64,000 bases of DNA, from the NCBI RefSeq assembly GCF_026340095.1, contig NZ_JAPEPO010000001.1, forward strand, positions 6,608,001-6,672,000, given 5' to 3'. How positions within the stretch are numbered: position 1 is the first letter of the stretch; each line of letters opens with the position of its first letter. The position numbers and the translations under genes were made by a program. Under the pieces are notes generated by a model, which saw only the letters and a program-made list of their open reading frames with translations, was not told where the DNA came from and searched no databases. The stretch is from Streptomyces sp. NBC_01446. Its GTDB lineage: Bacteria; Actinomycetota; Actinomycetes; Streptomycetales; Streptomycetaceae. Positions 61,294 to 64,000 of this stretch are shown one piece after another.

Positions 61294-62166
61294 TCACGAG
61301 TACTGGTAGAAACCCGAGCCCGTCTTGCGGCCGAGACGGCCCGCGTCGACCATCCGCTGGAGCAGCGGGGGAGCGGCGTACAGGGGCTCCTTGAACTCCG
61401 CGTACATCGAGTCGGCGACCGAGGCGACGGTGTCGAGGCCGATGAGGTCGGCGAGCTTGAGCGGGCCCATGGGGTGGGCGCAGCCGAGCTCCATGCCGTT
61501 GTCGATGTCCTCGCGGCTGGCGATGCCCGACTCGAACATCCGGATCGCGGAGAGCAGATACGGGATCAGCAGCGCGTTGACCACGAAGCCCGAGCGGTCC
61601 TGGGCGCGGATCGCGTGCTTGCCGAGGATCTTCTCGACGAGGGACTGGGCGCGGCTGATGGTGCCCTCGGAGGTGGTGAGGGCCGGGATCAGCTCGACGA
61701 GCTTCTGTACGGGCGCCGGGTTGAAGAAGTGGATACCGATGACGTGGTCGGGGCGCGAGGTCGCCACGGCCAGCTTGACCAGCGGGATCGAGGAGGTGTT
61801 GGACGCCAGGATGGCGTCCTGCCGGGTGACGACCTGGTCGAGCACCTGGAAGATCTCGGTCTTGACCTGCTCGTTCTCGACGACGGCCTCGATGACGAGG
61901 TCCCGGTCGGAGAACTCCCCGAGGTCGGTGGTGAAGCTCAGGCGGGCCAGGGTCTCGGCCAGCTCCTCGGCGCTGATCTTGCCGCGCTCGGCCGCCTTGG
62001 AGAGGGAGTTGTGCAGCCGGGTACGGCCGATCTCCAGGGCCTCGCCGGTGGTCTCAGCCACCATGACGTCCAGACCGGCGCGGGCGCAGACCTCTGCGAT
62101 CCCGGCTCCCATCTGGCCGCAGCCCACCACTCCGACGCGCTGGATGTCCCCCATAGGGTCGGTCAC
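61294..62166 (-). CDS. 3-hydroxybutyryl-CoA dehydrogenase
   Basis: A 290-residue NAD(P)-dependent enzyme interconverting 3-hydroxybutyryl-CoA and acetoacetyl-CoA, used in beta-oxidation or butyryl-CoA and polyketide precursor supply. Rossmann loop VGCGQMGAGIAE, HFFNPAPVQKLVE with the catalytic His, and C-terminal GFVVNALLIPYL and GCAHPMGPLKLADLIGLD. GTG 62166 has AAAGG eight bases upstream; ATG 62154 would give 286 residues. Single-gene unit with a strong terminator. Confidence 0.92.
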   Translation of the reverse strand: MTDPMGDIQRVGVVGCGQMGAGIAEVCARAGLDVMVAETTGEALEIGRTRLHNSLSKAAERGKISAEELAETLARLSFTTDLGEFSDRDLVIEAVVENEQVKTEIFQVLDQVVTRQDAILASNTSSIPLVKLAVATSRPDHVIGIHFFNPAPVQKLVELIPALTTSEGTISRAQSLVEKILGKHAIRAQDRSGFVVNALLIPYLLSAIRMFESGIASREDIDNGMELGCAHPMGPLKLADLIGLDTVASVADSMYAEFKEPLYAAPPLLQRMVDAGRLGRKTGSGFYQYS

Positions 62167-62329
62167 CTCGTGCCTTTCGCTGTTCTCCGGCCGGCAGGAC
62201 CCCCGGGTTCCGGCGCCTGCCTCGGCCCTGCACGTTACTCGGAACCTCCCGTACACGGCGGGCCGGGTCGGGCATGCTGTCCCCAGTGCGGCCCGGAACG
62301 GCCGGGCCTGTTGGCCATCGGGTGGGCGG

Positions 62330-63538
62330 ATGAGGCATTTGTCACGCAGGGGCTTCACAGTCGCGGCGGCGGCCGCGCTGACCGGGCTCGCCGCAGGGGA
62401 CGCGGCCGCCGCCGGGTCCCGTCACGCTCCGGTGGCCCGCGACATGCGGGGCATGTGGCTGGCGACGGTGGCCAACCTCGACTGGCCCTCGAAGGCGGGC
62501 CTGAGCGCCGCGCAGCAGCGTACGGAGCTCATCGCCCACCTCGACACGGCGGTGGGCAGGCACCTGAACGCCGTGGTCTTCCAGGTACGGCCGACGGCCG
62601 ACGCGCTGTGGCCGTCCCCGTACGAGCCCTGGTCGGACGTCCTCACGGGGGTACAGGGCGAGAGTCCGGGCTGGGACCCGCTCGGCACGGCCGTCGCGGA
62701 GGCGCACCGGCGCGGGCTCGAACTGCACGCCTGGTTCAACCCCTACCGCATCGCGAACCACACGGACCTCTCCCGCCTCGTGTCCACGCACCCGGCCCGC
62801 CGGCACCCCGACTGGGTCGTCCCCTACGGCGGGAAGCTCTACTACAACCCGGGCCTGCCCGACGTTCGCGAGTTCGTCCAGGAAGCGATGCTCGACGCCG
62901 TCCGCCGCTACGACATCGACGCCGTGCACTGGGACGACTACTTCTACCCGTATCCGGTCGCGGGCCAGGTCTTCGACGACGACGACGCCTACGCGGCCCA
63001 CGGCGGGAACTTCCCGGACCGGGCCTCATGGCGGCGCGACAACACCGACCGGCTCGTGCGCGAGATGGCCGCGAGCGTGAAGCGGATCAGGCCGCGCACC
63101 CAGTTCGGGATCAGCCCCTTCGGTGTGTGGCGCAACGCCGCGACGGACCCGCTCGGCTCGGACACCCGGGCCGGGGTGCAGACGTACGACGACCTGCACG
63201 CCGACACCCGCAAGTGGGTGCGCGAGCGCTGGATCGACTACATCTGCCCGCAGATCTACTGGAACATCGGCTTCGCCGCCGCGGACTACGCGAAGCTCGT
63301 GCCCTGGTGGTCGGACGTCGCACGTGGGACGGGCGTGCGCCTCTACGCGGGCGAGGCGCTCTACAAGGCGGGCGATCCGGCGCAGCCCGCCGCGTGGCAG
63401 GATCCGGCCGAACTCTCCCGCCACCTCACCTTCGCCGAGCGCTATCCGCAGGTGAACGGACATGTGTTCTTCTCGGCGAAGGAGGTGGGCGCCGACCGGA
63501 TCGGTGCCATGGCCCGGGTGGTCGAGAACCACTACTGA
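62330..63538 (+). CDS. Tat-exported GHL10-type glycoside hydrolase-like protein
   Basis: A 402-residue secreted protein with a twin-arginine signal (SRRGFTVAAAAALTG, then AAAAG near residue 28) and a GHL10/DUF187 TIM-barrel domain (MRGMWLATVANLDWPS, HAWFNPYRIAN, DAVHWDDYFYPYP, FGISPFGVWRN). Family members cut or bind polysaccharide, some cell-wall related; exact substrate unknown. The Asp pair in HWDDYF is a good candidate for catalysis. ATG 62330 after GGTGGGCGG. It should travel through the TatAC system encoded at 9895-11177. Confidence 0.9.
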   Translation: MRHLSRRGFTVAAAAALTGLAAGDAAAAGSRHAPVARDMRGMWLATVANLDWPSKAGLSAAQQRTELIAHLDTAVGRHLNAVVFQVRPTADALWPSPYEPWSDVLTGVQGESPGWDPLGTAVAEAHRRGLELHAWFNPYRIANHTDLSRLVSTHPARRHPDWVVPYGGKLYYNPGLPDVREFVQEAMLDAVRRYDIDAVHWDDYFYPYPVAGQVFDDDDAYAAHGGNFPDRASWRRDNTDRLVREMAASVKRIRPRTQFGISPFGVWRNAATDPLGSDTRAGVQTYDDLHADTRKWVRERWIDYICPQIYWNIGFAAADYAKLVPWWSDVARGTGVRLYAGEALYKAGDPAQPAAWQDPAELSRHLTFAERYPQVNGHVFFSAKEVGADRIGAMARVVENHY

Positions 63539-63553
63539 GAGGGCCGGGTGTGA

Positions 63554-63748
63554 CTAGGGGGCCGGCTCCTCGTGCTGCACGACGGAGTCGGGACCCGGTG
63601 ACATCACCGCCTCGTGGCCGTCCTGGAAGCGGACCCTGAACGGCGGCTCGCCGTCGTGGCCCATGATTTCGACGATTTCCGCGACCTTGTCGTGCTCGCC
63701 CACGGTCCTGCCGTGCACCCGCAGATGGTCGCCCTTGGTGGCTCGCAT
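63554..63748 (-). CDS. DUF1918 protein
   Basis: A 64-residue DUF1918 protein, a small beta-barrel-like fold common in actinobacteria (GDHLRVHGRTVGEHDKVAEI, then PFRVRFQDGHE). Function unknown; short SH3-like domains of this kind may bind nucleic acid or protein. ATG start after GGAGG. Convergent with the GHL10 gene. Confidence 0.85.
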   Translation of the reverse strand: MRATKGDHLRVHGRTVGEHDKVAEIVEIMGHDGEPPFRVRFQDGHEAVMSPGPDSVVQHEEPAP

Positions 63749-63819
63749 CGTGAGTGACCTCCTCGTCCCTCGTCGACCCGTACCTCAAGGGTAGGACCGG
63801 GTTCCGGGGTTGGGGACCC

Positions 63820-64000
63820 TCAGCCGCGGGATCGTTGGGTCACCGCGATGCACACGAGAACGGCCGCCGCGGTCAGGGGCGCGGCGGGGGAGAGGTGTTC
63901 GCCGAGCAGGAACACCGACCAGACCAGGGTGAGCAGGGGCTGGGCCAGCTGGAGCTGGCTGGCCTTGGGAATGCCGATGACGGCCATGCCGCGGTACCAG
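63820..64000 (-). CDS. EamA/DMT-family transporter, C-terminal part (continues past the window)
   Basis: The last 60 codons of a minus-strand gene whose 5' end lies beyond base 64000. The sequence WYRGMAVIGIPKASQLQLAQP is typical of the start of the ninth helix in EamA (drug/metabolite) transporters, followed by two hydrophobic helices (LLTLVWSVFLLGEHLSP, LTAAAVLVCIAVTQRS). Substrate unknown. Confidence 0.8.
   Translation of the reverse strand, partial: WYRGMAVIGIPKASQLQLAQPLLTLVWSVFLLGEHLSPAAPLTAAAVLVCIAVTQRSRG

Noticed and set aside
61325..62329. An N-terminal extension of the GHL10 gene frame back to 61325
   Set aside because: It is antisense to the 3-hydroxybutyryl-CoA dehydrogenase gene. 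The real start at 62330 is fixed by the twin-arginine signal peptide.

Overview
The window is a stretch of a Streptomyces chromosome. The base composition is very GC-rich with strong third-position G/C bias. It carries a Pup-proteasome locus, a conservon, drrAB-like ABC genes, SpoIIE-type phosphatase and NsdA-like regulator genes, and only four in-frame TTA codons. The gene order resembles the conserved core of Streptomyces chromosomes from the proteasome genes to beyond pheST. I see no phage, plasmid, insertion sequence, CRISPR array, rRNA or convincing tRNA.

Layout. 1-5290: end of prcB, prcA, a LacI regulator facing an MFS exporter, then pafA (Pup ligase). 5435-6885: two FKBP isomerase genes. 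7105-9042: pafB and pafC, the WYL regulators of the mycobacterial-type DNA damage response. 9172-11177: two small genes, tatA and tatC. 11208-15062: a lipid kinase and a large Ski2/HelY-type helicase, whose promoter matches the PafBC (RecA-NDp) motif. 15714-20313: a complete conservon (rarA-E, cvn9 type). 20332-24919: pseudouridine synthase, acetyltransferase, PadR regulator and a two-gene drug-type ABC exporter. 24981-26804: an iron-box-controlled siderophore-interacting flavoprotein and a 5'-3' exonuclease. 27063-30798: a betaine-type ABC importer with two substrate-binding domains fused in tandem to its permease. 30958-34366: an XRE-cupin regulator, a BtuF-like protein, a TDT transporter and a LysR regulator. 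34382-41001: a gamma-glutamylation pathway for ethanolamine (permease, hydrolase, GntR regulator, GlnA4-like ligase, aldehyde dehydrogenase, SDR), followed by a secreted HAD phosphatase. 42353-49390: mostly poorly characterised envelope genes, including a mycosin-like protease and a beta-lactamase-like lipoprotein. 49764-57263: infC-rpmI-rplT, a SpoU methyltransferase, a sensor kinase and pheST. 57434-64000: SpoIIE phosphatase, NsdA-like regulator, NUDIX, 3-hydroxybutyryl-CoA dehydrogenase, a Tat-exported GHL10 protein, DUF1918 and the end of an EamA transporter.

How parts connect. prcBA and pafA make the Pup-proteasome. PafBC activates DNA damage promoters, and a textbook motif for it lies before the helicase in this same window. 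TatAC could export the twin-arginine GHL10 protein. The ethanolamine block looks like one catabolic unit with its own FadR-type repressor. Four genes (rarC, a sensor kinase, a NUDIX gene and a small membrane protein) contain TTA codons and so should depend on the bldA tRNA. infC appears to start at ATC and to lie behind a terminator/antiterminator leader. Starts were chosen from ribosome-binding sites, family length and leaderless-promoter spacing. Where two starts compete, the entry says so.
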